A DNA stretch of 19,497 bases from Thermoflexales bacterium. Its GTDB lineage: Bacteria > Chloroflexota > Anaerolineae > Fen-1058. The stretch spans positions 1-19,497 of the forward strand of contig JAFGFO010000471.1 in the NCBI GenBank assembly GCA_016931085.1, given 5' to 3'. Shown piece after piece: positions 6,586-13,373 of this stretch. The notes beneath the pieces are model-generated. The model was given only the letters and a program-made list of their open reading frames with translations. It was not told where the DNA came from and did not search any database. How positions within the stretch are numbered: position 1 is the first letter of the stretch; each line of letters begins with the position of its first letter. The position numbers and the translations under genes were made by a program.

Positions 6586-8070
6586 CTAGCCGCCCCCATA
6601 CGCCCAGACGACGATGCGTAGGGTCAGGTTGACCTCGATGATGGCGGCGACGATCAAGAGCGGCAGCGTGACAAACAGAAGCACTTTGAACAGGTCGGCC
6701 AGCGCGGACAGCCAGTTTTCGGTCACTGTCAGGCGGGGGTGGCGCGTGATGAACGTGGCCCCCAGCCGCAGCGCGGCGCCTACCAGGATGAACGCCGCCG
6801 GCAGCTCGAATAGCCCGTGCGGCAAGATGAAGGTGGCCAAAAAGAGCAGCGGGTCATAACCCCAAATGGCAAACTCGGCCGCCGCGAAACCGATGACAGC
6901 AATCGGCGCCATCAACACCACGATCGCCAGCGAACCGAACGAAAAGATCGCCAGTAGGGTTGCCAGGACCATCACGCGCAGATTGTGAAACAGGATGTAT
7001 CCGGTCGAAAAAACCGGCAGAAAGCCAAGATCGACGCCCTGGAACATTTCAGGCGACAACTGGCTTGGATCGAAGACGATGTTCGGAAGCGGCAGTTGGC
7101 CGGCGAACCACACCCCCACCCAAAAGCCGGCCAGCTGCGCCATGGCAGCGATGGCAGTCGGCATGCGGATGCGCCGCCAGATGGCCGGCAAATCGCGGCG
7201 GTAGATGCGCCCTATCGTCACGCGTTCGATCGTCCCTTCCGGCTCGACGCGCGCCCAGAACTGCTTGAAGGTGTGCCCCAACTGGCCCAGGTTCATCTCG
7301 TCGATTTCGCGCCCCAGCACTTCCTCGCGATTGAACAACTGCATCCCCATGCGCACCAGCAGCACGTCGACCACGATCAGGATGAGCACCACCCACCACA
7401 GCATGTTGTGCTTGCCCCAGAACATGATGATACTTTCAGCCTGCACCAACAGCGTCATGGGGATGATGATAAAGCTGGCAAGCAAGTTGGCCGCCCGCAC
7501 GCTGGTCGTCTGGGCTGAGATGATCACCGCGCCTGACACCATCACAACTGCCTTGCAGGTGGTCAGGGTCACCACGATCACCAACAAGTCGAGCGGCGGG
7601 CGCCAAGCTCGGAAGATGAGCATAGCACCCAGGTAAACGCTGATGCCCAGGTAACTGCCCAGCACCGGCGGGATCAATGACGCCAGCATCTTGGCGAAAT
7701 ACAACTGGCCGTTGGTCAACGGCGTCGCCAGCAGCGGCTCCAGGCTCTTGCGTTCCTTTTCGCCGACGAACGCTTCCAGGGCGATGATCAGCGAAAACGA
7801 CAGCGGGAAAAAGCCGACCACCATCAGCATAAAGGGAAAGGTCCGCTCGCTGATGAGCGCCGCCCCGCCGTATTTCTGCACCCAGTCCACGGCCAGGCCG
7901 GCCGTGATGTGCATCAGGGCCGGAAAGATCAGCGTCAGCAGCACGATGGGGATGGTGATCCGCCAGTCGCGGGCCGTGTCTAGCAACTCGCGCCGGGTGA
8001 GCACCAGCGACTCGTCGAGCCAAAGGCGGACTTGGTCAAATGCCTTTCTTTGAGTCAATTCTCCTAGCAT
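6586..8070 (-). CDS. ABC-2 type permease fused to a SpoIIM-like domain
   Basis: A 494-residue membrane protein. The first half is an ABC-2/NatB-type permease with the diagnostic EAFVGEKERKSLEPLLATPL (about residues 99-118) after the second membrane helix. After a soluble linker (about 245-305) the second half resembles stage II sporulation protein M: the FHNLRVMVLATLLAIFSFG helix and the hallmark ILPHGLFELPAAFI (about 415-428). It should form the membrane part of an exporter with the ATPase encoded upstream at 8237-9181. I start at the ATG at 8070, with GGGAG seven bases upstream. A longer in-frame ORF begins at 8139, but its first 20 or so codons are translated heptamer repeat and are probably not protein. 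The substrate is unknown. Confidence 0.85.
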   Translation of the reverse strand: MLGELTQRKAFDQVRLWLDESLVLTRRELLDTARDWRITIPIVLLTLIFPALMHITAGLAVDWVQKYGGAALISERTFPFMLMVVGFFPLSFSLIIALEAFVGEKERKSLEPLLATPLTNGQLYFAKMLASLIPPVLGSYLGISVYLGAMLIFRAWRPPLDLLVIVVTLTTCKAVVMVSGAVIISAQTTSVRAANLLASFIIIPMTLLVQAESIIMFWGKHNMLWWVVLILIVVDVLLVRMGMQLFNREEVLGREIDEMNLGQLGHTFKQFWARVEPEGTIERVTIGRIYRRDLPAIWRRIRMPTAIAAMAQLAGFWVGVWFAGQLPLPNIVFDPSQLSPEMFQGVDLGFLPVFSTGYILFHNLRVMVLATLLAIFSFGSLAIVVLMAPIAVIGFAAAEFAIWGYDPLLFLATFILPHGLFELPAAFILVGAALRLGATFITRHPRLTVTENWLSALADLFKVLLFVTLPLLIVAAIIEVNLTLRIVVWAYGGG

Positions 8071-8094
8071 ACCCATTCTCCCGAGGACATAGTG

Positions 8095-8177
8095 CGTATT
8101 TCGTATTGCGTAAAGCGTAATGCGTAAAACGTAATGCACAAGCGGTCTAGTTACGTTTCACGTTTTACGTATTACGC
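8095..8177. repeat. Heptamer tandem array forming a large inverted repeat
   Basis: Plus-strand units: CGTATTT, CGTATTG, CGTAAAG, CGTAATG, CGTAAAA, CGTAATG, a 17-base break, then CGTTTCA, CGTTTTA, CGTATTA. Arms 8115-8132 and 8160-8177 are complementary at 17 of 18 positions around a 27-base loop, so the mRNA between ATPase and permease could fold into a long hairpin. Read on the minus strand, the 8154-8174 units each contain TAA or TGA. Confidence 0.8.
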
Positions 8178-8213
8178 CTCTTCCACCACTTTCAAGTACA
8201 CGCTTGATCCATT
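8172..8213 (-). pseudogene. Relic of an ABC ATPase 3' end
   Basis: On the minus strand this reads GSSVYLKVVEEA and then TAA (8172-8174). It matches the C-terminal VYLKVVEDEEV of the intact ATPase ending at 8237. At DNA level, 8180-8202 and 8251-8273 agree at 21 of 23 bases, and both differences are synonymous (Lys AAA/AAG, Leu TTG/CTG). It is therefore a fragment of a second, related ATPase gene or an old tandem duplication, now ending in the heptamer array. Confidence 0.6.
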
Positions 8214-8236
8214 TGTGGTGTGCTAGCTTGGGTGGG

Positions 8237-9181
8237 TTACACTTCTTCATCTTCCACCACCTTCAGGTACACGGCCTCCAGGCTGCGGGGGACCTGGCTG
8301 AGTGTCAGGACATCGGCGCCGCGCTCGGCCAACCACCGCACCAGGCGCGGGTTGTCGTGCTGGGCATCGTCAGGCCGGTAGCGCAGCCAGGTGTCACCGT
8401 GCTCGATCAGCTTGACCTGCTGCTGCAGGTCGGCCAGCAAGCCGTTGAGTGACCCTGTTAGGCGCAGTTCCATCAGCGGCGCGCCCAACAAGTCGGCCTT
8501 GAGCTGGTCCACGCTGCCGTGGGCGATGATCTGGCCGCGCCGGATGATGGCGATCCGATCGGCCAATTGCTCGGCTTCGGGCAAGTTGTGCGTGCAGATC
8601 ACAATGGTGCGCTGGTCGCCGCGCATCTCGGCGATGGCGTCTCGCACCAGTTTGGCGCTGTGCGGATCCATGGCTGAGGTCGGCTCGTCCAGCAGGAGCA
8701 CGCTGGGATCGTGCATCATGGTGCGCACCAGGGCCAACTTTTGGCGCATGCCTTTAGAGTACTCGCTCAGGCGCCGTGTGGCCGAGTCTGCCATGCCAAA
8801 GCGCTCGATCAATTGCAAAGCGCGCGCCCGGCGCGCGCCGGGCGCCAGGCCATACAAGCGGCCAAAAAAGTCCAGGTACTCTAGCGCACGCATGCGCAGG
8901 TACAGGCCGGGGGCTTCGGTCAGCACGCCCACCACGTGGCGCACCTGGGTCGCCTGCTCGACCACGTCGTAGCCGCCCACGCGGGCTCGGCCACCGCTCG
9001 GCGTGAGCACCGCCGACAACATGCGCACGGTCGTCGTTTTGCCCGCGCCATTGGGCCCCAGCAACGCCAAGACCTCGCCAGCCTTGACCGACAACGACAG
9101 GTGATCCACGGCTGTGAACGGCTGCCCGCTGCTTTGAACGTTGTTGTGAAATCGCTTGGTCAATTCAATAGCTTCAATCAT
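8237..9181 (-). CDS. ABC transporter ATP-binding protein
   Basis: A 314-residue CcmA/NatA-type ATPase that powers an exporter. Walker A is GPNGAGKT (42-49), the Q-loop region is VVGVLTEAPGLY, the signature is the YSKGM variant (141-145) usual for drug/sodium exporters, Walker B is VLLLDEP (161-167) followed by SAMDP, and the switch His is H198 in ICTHNLPEAEQ. A C-terminal extension of about 80 residues ends in VYLKVVEDEEV. The ATG at 9181 has GGGGAA seven bases upstream. The permease gene follows 166 bases downstream, past a relic and heptamer repeats, so they probably remain one transcriptional unit. A promoter with an extended -10 lies upstream at 9234-9242. Confidence 0.93.
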   Translation of the reverse strand: MIEAIELTKRFHNNVQSSGQPFTAVDHLSLSVKAGEVLALLGPNGAGKTTTVRMLSAVLTPSGGRARVGGYDVVEQATQVRHVVGVLTEAPGLYLRMRALEYLDFFGRLYGLAPGARRARALQLIERFGMADSATRRLSEYSKGMRQKLALVRTMMHDPSVLLLDEPTSAMDPHSAKLVRDAIAEMRGDQRTIVICTHNLPEAEQLADRIAIIRRGQIIAHGSVDQLKADLLGAPLMELRLTGSLNGLLADLQQQVKLIEHGDTWLRYRPDDAQHDNPRLVRWLAERGADVLTLSQVPRSLEAVYLKVVEDEEV

Positions 9182-9193
9182 ACGCTATTCCCC

Positions 9194-9221
9194 AGTTTCA
9201 AGTTTCAGGTTTAACGCCTCA
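9194..9221. repeat. Heptamer array in the ABC ATPase leader
   Basis: Plus-strand units AGTTTCA, AGTTTCA, GGTTTAA, CGCCTCA. The 16 bases AAGTTTCAGGTTTAAC (9200-9215) recur exactly at 17650-17665. It lies between the predicted promoter and the ribosome site of the ATPase gene. Confidence 0.7.
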
Positions 9222-9233
9222 GGTTGTGATAAA

Positions 9234-9242
9234 ATTATACCA
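9234..9242 (-). promoter_or_regulatory. Extended -10 promoter for the ABC transporter
   Basis: On the minus strand TGGTATAAT is a perfect extended -10. A TTGACA (9248-9253) sits only 8 bases upstream of TATAAT, too close to act as its -35. The predicted leader of about 45 bases includes the heptamer array. Confidence 0.55.
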
Positions 9243-9303
9243 CGACATGTCAAGCTAATCCTGAGCACAGCCTGAACCCGGCCTGAGGCGCGGCTGACCT
9301 CCT

Positions 9304-9340
9304 AATTTGCCCGACCGAAGGTCGACATTCGCTATTCGCT
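9304..9340. repeat. Heptamer array with palindromic core at the phosphatidyltransferase 3' end
   Basis: On the plus strand: AATTTGC, the core CGACCGAAGGTCG (9312-9324), then ATTCGCT twice (9327-9340). It is homologous to 3010-3053 with the same order of parts. On the minus strand the junction of the two AGCGAAT units forms TAG (9332-9334), which is the stop codon of the phosphatidyltransferase gene. Confidence 0.78.
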
Positions 9341-9955
9341 CTTCGTCACTCGCCAGACGTGCCAGATGCGCTGGGCGGCTGTCACGTTGGTCAGGATCGC
9401 CATCAGTGCCAGCATGGGCCGCACCCAGCCGACGATCAGGGCGGCAGCGATGATGAGGACGCGCTCAAAGCGCGTGAGCAGCCCGCCTTTGCACTCCAAG
9501 CCCAGGCCCTCGGCCCGCGCGCGCGTGTAGCTGACCATCACCGACCCTACCAACGCGGCGAGGATCAGTATGACTTCCAGGCGTGCCCCGGCGTCCAGGT
9601 AAAACCAGGCCAGCCCCACGAAAACGAGCGCGTCACTGTAGCGGTCGAGCGTCGAATCCAGAAAGGCGCCAAAACGGCTTTGCTGCCCGGTCAGGCGGGC
9701 CAGCGAGCCATCCAGGGCATCCAGGACCCCGGCTAGCAGGATCAGGCCGCCTCCCCAAGCCAGGTAGCCGTTGGCCAGCACGGCGGCCACGCCGGCGTTC
9801 AACAGCAGCCCGGCCACGGTGATCGCGTTGGGTGTCACGCCCAGGATGGCCAATGGCTTGACCAGCGTCGACAGCAGCCCGCTGCTCCATCTTCTGGCCC
9901 AATCGGACAAAGCCGCCGGCCGGGGCGACTGGGGTTCTACTTGTTGTATATCCAC
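9332..9955 (-). CDS. CDP-alcohol phosphatidyltransferase, probable phosphatidylinositol-phosphate synthase
   Basis: A 207-residue membrane enzyme. The complete CDP-alcohol signature is present: D79, D82-G83, A86-R87, G96, D100 and D104 (the D-x2-D-G-x2-A-R-x8-G-x3-D-x3-D pattern), placing the divalent-metal site in the membrane. A later SYTRARAEGLG and RFER stretch is typical of the inositol-phosphate and glycerol-phosphate branch. Acting on CDP-diacylglycerol (or a CDP-diol lipid), it would add inositol-1-phosphate. The substrate is inferred from its operon with an inositol-phosphate synthase and PimA- and PatA-like enzymes; a PgsA role cannot be excluded from sequence alone. The start is a GTG at 9953-9955, six bases after GAGGAG. 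The stop lies inside a repeat. Confidence 0.82.
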   Translation of the reverse strand: MDIQQVEPQSPRPAALSDWARRWSSGLLSTLVKPLAILGVTPNAITVAGLLLNAGVAAVLANGYLAWGGGLILLAGVLDALDGSLARLTGQQSRFGAFLDSTLDRYSDALVFVGLAWFYLDAGARLEVILILAALVGSVMVSYTRARAEGLGLECKGGLLTRFERVLIIAAALIVGWVRPMLALMAILTNVTAAQRIWHVWRVTKSE

Positions 9956-9975
9956 ACCTTGCTCCTCGTTGACGT

Positions 9976-9984
9976 ATTATATCA
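9976..9984 (-). promoter_or_regulatory. Possible internal promoter before the phosphatidyltransferase
   Basis: Minus-strand TGATATAAT is a perfect extended -10, but no -35 is recognisable and the implied leader would be only about 14 bases with the ribosome site close to the transcript start. It could give this last gene of the inositol-lipid operon extra expression. Confidence 0.33.
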
Positions 9985-10029
9985 TCCCGTGCAGTCCCCG
10001 ACCGAAGGGAGGGGGAGCTTGTCAGGGGA

Positions 10030-10057
10030 CGTTTTACGTTTCACGTTCTATGTCTCA
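10030..10057. repeat. Heptamer array at the PimA-like 3' end
   Basis: Plus-strand units CGTTTTA, CGTTTCA, CGTTCTA, TGTCTCA. The third unit supplies the TAG stop (10048-10050) of the minus-strand glycosyltransferase gene, and the next two units in the direction of translation carry TGA and TAA. Confidence 0.72.
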
Positions 10058-11241
10058 GCGTGTCCGGCTGCCAGCGGCCGGGTCAATGCCAGGTGAGGGC
10101 GAATCCGCCGGCACAGCTCTTCGTAATGCGCCATCACGCGGCCAGCAAGCACCGGCCAATCGTAGCGCGCGACCGTGCTTCGGCCGGCCGAGCTGTAAGC
10201 GGCCCGGCGAGCGGGGTCGTTGAGCAGGCCAATCAGGGCTTTGGCCAGGGCCGGCGGGTCTTCTGGCGGCACGAGCAGGCCGTCGACGCCGTTTGTCACC
10301 ACGCAGCGGTAGCCAGTGATGTCCGAGGCCACGATCGGCGCGCCGGACGCCATCGCCTCCAGCAAGATGATGCCAAAGCTTTCCATGCCGGTCGACGGGG
10401 CGCAGAACACCGTGGCCGTGCGATAATAGCGCGCCAATTCCACGTCGCTCACCCGCCCGATGAAATGCACGCCCGACAAGCCGAGCTGGCGCGCCTGGAG
10501 CACGTAGGGCAGCTTGTCCATGCGCTCGTAGGCGCCCACCACCAGCAAGCGCGCCTTGGGTATGGCCTGGCGCACCTGGGCAAAAGCCTCGATGAGATAC
10601 AGCAAGCCCTTGCGCTTTTCCAGCCGGCCGACGAACAAGATGGTCGGGCGCCCATCGGCAAAGCGCTCCACCGGCTTGAGGGCCGGGTTGGCAAAGCGGC
10701 TCACCTCGACTCCGTTGGGGATGATGGTATAGTTGCCCCGAAAATAGCGCATGTGATACTGCCTGGACGCTTCCGACACGACGAGCAGGCTATCCATCCG
10801 CTTGAAAAAGCGCATAAAAACCGACTTGCCGTAATAGTAGGCCCGGCTGATCTCGCGATAAGAGTGAAACGTGCCCACGCAGACGGCCTTGGGCACCAGG
10901 TCGCGATGGCGCAGCACGGCCAACGGCAGGGTAGGCATCAGCGGCTCGTGCAAGTGCAACACGTCATAGTTGCCGGTTTGCAATATGCCCTTGACGCGCC
11001 GGTACGAGCGCGGCGACAGGCTGACGCGAGCCACCGAGCCGGCAAACGGCACGTGAATGACGGAAGACGAGGCGTTGATCAGGTGATCGTCGCCGTCATA
11101 ATCCTTGTTCGAGCACGGCGCGATGATGTGCGCGGTGTGCCCCATGTGCGTAAAGGCATTGGCGATACAACTGATGTGGTTGTTGACGCCGCCAGGCACG
11201 CTGTAATCGTAAGGCGAGACCAGTGCGATTCGCATCTGCAC
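10048..11241 (-). CDS. PimA-like GT4 mannosyltransferase
   Basis: A 397-residue GT-B glycosyltransferase of family GT4. The acceptor-side loop reads SPYDYSVPGGVNNHI (9-23), matching the phosphatidylinositol mannosyltransferase PimA pattern. H126 lies in GTFHS, the nucleotide-sugar region has GRLEKRKG (205-212), and the E-x7-E pair is E287 and E295 within PSTGMESFG and onward. It would transfer mannose from GDP-mannose to inositol lipid at the cytoplasmic membrane face. The donor and acceptor are inferred from the family and from the flanking acyltransferase and phosphatidyltransferase. The start is probably the GTG at 11241 (GGAAG six bases upstream); an ATG two codons later is the alternative. 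It lies 30 bases after the acyltransferase, with a hairpin between. Its stop is in a heptamer repeat. Confidence 0.85.
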   Translation of the reverse strand: MQMRIALVSPYDYSVPGGVNNHISCIANAFTHMGHTAHIIAPCSNKDYDGDDHLINASSSVIHVPFAGSVARVSLSPRSYRRVKGILQTGNYDVLHLHEPLMPTLPLAVLRHRDLVPKAVCVGTFHSYREISRAYYYGKSVFMRFFKRMDSLLVVSEASRQYHMRYFRGNYTIIPNGVEVSRFANPALKPVERFADGRPTILFVGRLEKRKGLLYLIEAFAQVRQAIPKARLLVVGAYERMDKLPYVLQARQLGLSGVHFIGRVSDVELARYYRTATVFCAPSTGMESFGIILLEAMASGAPIVASDITGYRCVVTNGVDGLLVPPEDPPALAKALIGLLNDPARRAAYSSAGRSTVARYDWPVLAGRVMAHYEELCRRIRPHLALTRPLAAGHAET

Positions 11242-11252
11242 TCATAGCTTCC

Positions 11253-11302
11253 AGACCCTAAAGGTCTTGGGCTATAAGAATAGCCTTGGACCTTTAGGGT
11301 CT
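11253..11302. repeat. Long hairpin across the acyltransferase stop codon
   Basis: Perfect 14-bp arms AGACCCTAAAGGTC (11253-11266) and GACCTTTAGGGTCT (11289-11302), with inner GGCTA and TAGCC arms extending the stem. The last codons and the TAG stop (11272-11274) of the acyltransferase lie in it. No T-tract follows, so it looks like an inserted palindromic element or an mRNA-processing structure rather than a terminator. Confidence 0.7.
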
Positions 11303-12180
11303 ATATCCCAAATGGGTGTGGTGAGCACCCACTGGTCGGGATGGGCACTCACGGCCCGCGCCAGCGCCTGCACGCCAATCTCGAGCGCCTGGGCATAGAC
11401 TTGCTCGCGGCTGGCGTCGGCCGGCGGCACGTAAGGCGGATCGATCTCCATGTGCATCTGCCCGTCCGGCAGCCGCCGCGCAAAGCCGACCACGAACGGT
11501 GCGCGCGTGCGCGCTACCAGCTTGGCGTAACCGTCAGGCATGTGGGCGTTCGCCCCCAAGAAGGGCACGTCCACGCCGCTGCCGGTCGTGTCACGATCCA
11601 GTGCCACTGCCACCACCTCGCCGCGCCGCAGGCCCCGGTATATCTCTAACAACGCGCCATCGGCTGGGATGAAACGCAAATAAGGCCGGCTGCGCAGCTT
11701 GACCATATACTGGTAGAGCTGCTCTGGCTGCAGGTGCTCGGCCACGGCCAGCACGGGCGTCCCCCACGCGGCCGGTATCGCGTGCATCATCCACTCGGGA
11801 TGGCCATAGTGCGCCGAGGCGGCCACGACCCCACGCCCCAACGCCAGGGCGGCGTGAAAATGCTCCCACTTCACACGATCGAGCTGGGCGTTCAGTTGCC
11901 CCGCTTCCTCCGCGGCCAGGCGGAACAGGTCATAGTAGTTCTTGCCCAGGTTGCGGAACACCTGGCGGACCACACCCTCGACGAGTGTATCGTTGGCGTC
12001 CGGGCCCAACGCGTGCCGGGCGTTCTGGCGGACTGCTCTGGCCGCAGCCTGGCTCAGCCGGTAGTACAGCTCGCCGCCCCATTCCGCCAGGCGGTAACCC
12101 AGGCCTGGCGGCAGGCGCGGGCACAGCGCGGCCGCCAGGCGGAATGGCGCGACCCTCAGATAGTCGCCGACAGCCCTCAT
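11272..12180 (-). CDS. LpxL/PatA-like lipid acyltransferase
   Basis: A 302-residue membrane-associated acyltransferase of the LpxL/HtrB superfamily. The catalytic H-x4-E is H124 and E129 in SAHYGHPEW. The second block, [16 protein letters not shown] (194-209) followed by MPDGYAKL, matches the DRD-x5-GV-x-V-x-F pattern of actinobacterial PatA. It would transfer a fatty acyl group from acyl-CoA or acyl carrier protein to a sugar; position next to PimA points to the mannose of phosphatidylinositol mannoside. I chose the ATG at 12180 because it overlaps the ino1 stop as ATGA. A longer open frame (to 12390) is only the ino1 gene read out of frame. Lipid A is an unlikely product, since no Lpx genes are here. 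The C-terminus is encoded by a palindrome. Confidence 0.85.
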   Translation of the reverse strand: MRAVGDYLRVAPFRLAAALCPRLPPGLGYRLAEWGGELYYRLSQAAARAVRQNARHALGPDANDTLVEGVVRQVFRNLGKNYYDLFRLAAEEAGQLNAQLDRVKWEHFHAALALGRGVVAASAHYGHPEWMMHAIPAAWGTPVLAVAEHLQPEQLYQYMVKLRSRPYLRFIPADGALLEIYRGLRRGEVVAVALDRDTTGSGVDVPFLGANAHMPDGYAKLVARTRAPFVVGFARRLPDGQMHMEIDPPYVPPADASREQVYAQALEIGVQALARAVSAHPDQWVLTTPIWDIDPKGPRLFL

Positions 12181-13295
12181 GCCATTTCTGAATGGTATCC
12201 CGACTCGGCTGCCCCCGCGATAAACTCTTCGGTCTTGAGGTGGGCCACGTCGTCGGTGAACTGCTGTGGCGGACTTTTCATAAAGTAAGACGAAGGTGCG
12301 ATCAGCGCGCCCTTCATGCCGCGCTCCAGGGCCAGCTTGGCGCAGCGCACGGCGTCGATCACCACCCCGGCGCTGTTGGGGCTGTCCCATACTTCAAGCT
12401 TGAGCTCCAGGTTCAGCGGCACGTCGCCAAAAGTCGTGCCTTCCATGCGGATGTGGCACCACTTGCGATCTTTCAGCCACGGCACGTAGTCGCTGGGGCC
12501 CACGTGGATGTCGTCCTTCTCCAGCGCGTAGGGGATCTGGCTGGTGACGGCCGAGGTCTTGGAAATCTTTTTGCTTTCCAGCCGCTCGCGCTCGAGCATG
12601 TTCAAAAAATCGGTGTTGCCGCCAAAGTTGAGCTGGTACATGCGGTCGATCTGCACGCCGCGGTCGACGAACAAGCGCGTCAGCACGCGGTGGGTGATCG
12701 TCGCGCCCACCTGGCTCTTGATGTCATCGCCGATGACGGGCAAGCCGTGCTCCTCGAAGCGGCCCTGCCAGTAGGCCTCGCGGGCGATAAAAACCGGGAT
12801 GCAGTTGACGAACGCGCAGCCGGCCTCCAGGATCTGTTCCACGTACCACTTGGTGGCCATCTCGCTGCCCACCGGCAGGTAACTGATCACCACGTCGGTG
12901 CGGGTGTCGCGCAGGATTTTGACGATGTCGGCCGTCGGGCCGGGCGCCTTGGTGATGATCTGCGACAGGTACTTGCCCAGTCCATCGTGCGTCATGCCGC
13001 GATAGACGGGCACGTTCATGCGCGGCACCTCGGCAAAGACGTAGGTGTTGTTGGGTGGGGCGTAGATCGCCTCGGCCAGGTCCTTGCCCACCTTGTTGAC
13101 GTCGACGTCAAAGGCGGCGGTGAACTCGACGTCGCTGATGTGATAGCCGCCCAGCCGGACGTGCATCAGGCCTGGTACAAAGTCGTCGTCCTTGGCGTTG
13201 CGGTAGTAATACACGCCCTGCACCAGGGAGCTGGCGCAGTTGCCGACGCCGATGATCGCCACCCGCACTTTTTTGCTGCTCGATTTTTTAGCCAC
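12177..13295 (-). CDS. ino1: myo-inositol-1-phosphate synthase
   Basis: A 372-residue enzyme converting glucose-6-phosphate to 1L-myo-inositol-1-phosphate with catalytic NAD. The length fits the short actinobacterial/archaeal form rather than the roughly 530-residue eukaryotic one. NAD loop: [12 protein letters not shown] (16-27). Further family blocks are [16 protein letters not shown] (139-154), [11 protein letters not shown] (189-199), [11 protein letters not shown] (223-233) and the Lys-rich ESKKISKT (240-247). The GTG start at 13293-13295 is fixed by a perfect AGGAGG at 13302-13307, six bases away. First gene of the operon, it overlaps the acyltransferase by four bases, so inositol supply is co-expressed with its use in lipid. 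Confidence 0.95.
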   Translation of the reverse strand: MAKKSSSKKVRVAIIGVGNCASSLVQGVYYYRNAKDDDFVPGLMHVRLGGYHISDVEFTAAFDVDVNKVGKDLAEAIYAPPNNTYVFAEVPRMNVPVYRGMTHDGLGKYLSQIITKAPGPTADIVKILRDTRTDVVISYLPVGSEMATKWYVEQILEAGCAFVNCIPVFIAREAYWQGRFEEHGLPVIGDDIKSQVGATITHRVLTRLFVDRGVQIDRMYQLNFGGNTDFLNMLERERLESKKISKTSAVTSQIPYALEKDDIHVGPSDYVPWLKDRKWCHIRMEGTTFGDVPLNLELKLEVWDSPNSAGVVIDAVRCAKLALERGMKGALIAPSSYFMKSPPQQFTDDVAHLKTEEFIAGAAESGYHSEMA

Positions 13296-13329
13296 TCATT
13301 GCCTCCTGATAAAAGTGTTGTATAGCCCT

Positions 13330-13335
13330 ATTCTA
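13330..13335 (-). promoter_or_regulatory. Candidate -10 of the inositol-lipid operon
   Basis: Minus-strand TAGAAT (5 of 6 consensus bases) lies in the 78-base gap after the S66 peptidase stop, giving a leader of roughly 28 bases with the AGGAGG ribosome site. The -35 (around TTCCAA at 13353-13358) is poor. The gap holds no clear terminator, so readthrough from the upstream operon is also possible. Confidence 0.38.
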
Positions 13336-13373
13336 CCACACTGCGGCGTGTTTTGGAACTTGCTTGGCGCGTC

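Noticed and set aside
8071..8139. N-terminal extension of the ABC permease (MHYVLRITLYAIRNTHYVLG)
   Set aside because: It is the translation of the CGTNNNN heptamer array; a ribosome site fits the ATG at 8070 better.
8095..8177. Possible CRISPR array
   Set aside because: Units are only 7 bases, degenerate and contiguous, without unique spacers or cas genes nearby.
9234..9253. TTGACA and TATAAT as a paired promoter
   Set aside because: They are only 8 bases apart, too close for a sigma-70 pair; only the extended -10 was kept.
9998..10030. Third copy of the CCGACC-core composite repeat (CCCGACCGAAGGGAGG)
   Set aside because: Only the left half of the core matches and the ATTYGCT units are absent.
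10060..11247. 395-codon plus-strand open frame opposite the PimA-like gene
   Set aside because: Nearly coextensive with a clear GT4 gene on the minus strand; no ribosome site and a composition typical of antisense frames.
12181..12390. 70-codon N-terminal extension of the PatA-like frame
   Set aside because: It is the 3' part of ino1 read in another frame; the ATGA overlap start is far better.
12192..13325. 377-codon plus-strand open frame opposite ino1
   Set aside because: Shadow of ino1, rich in His, Ala, Gly and Val with no recognisable domain.
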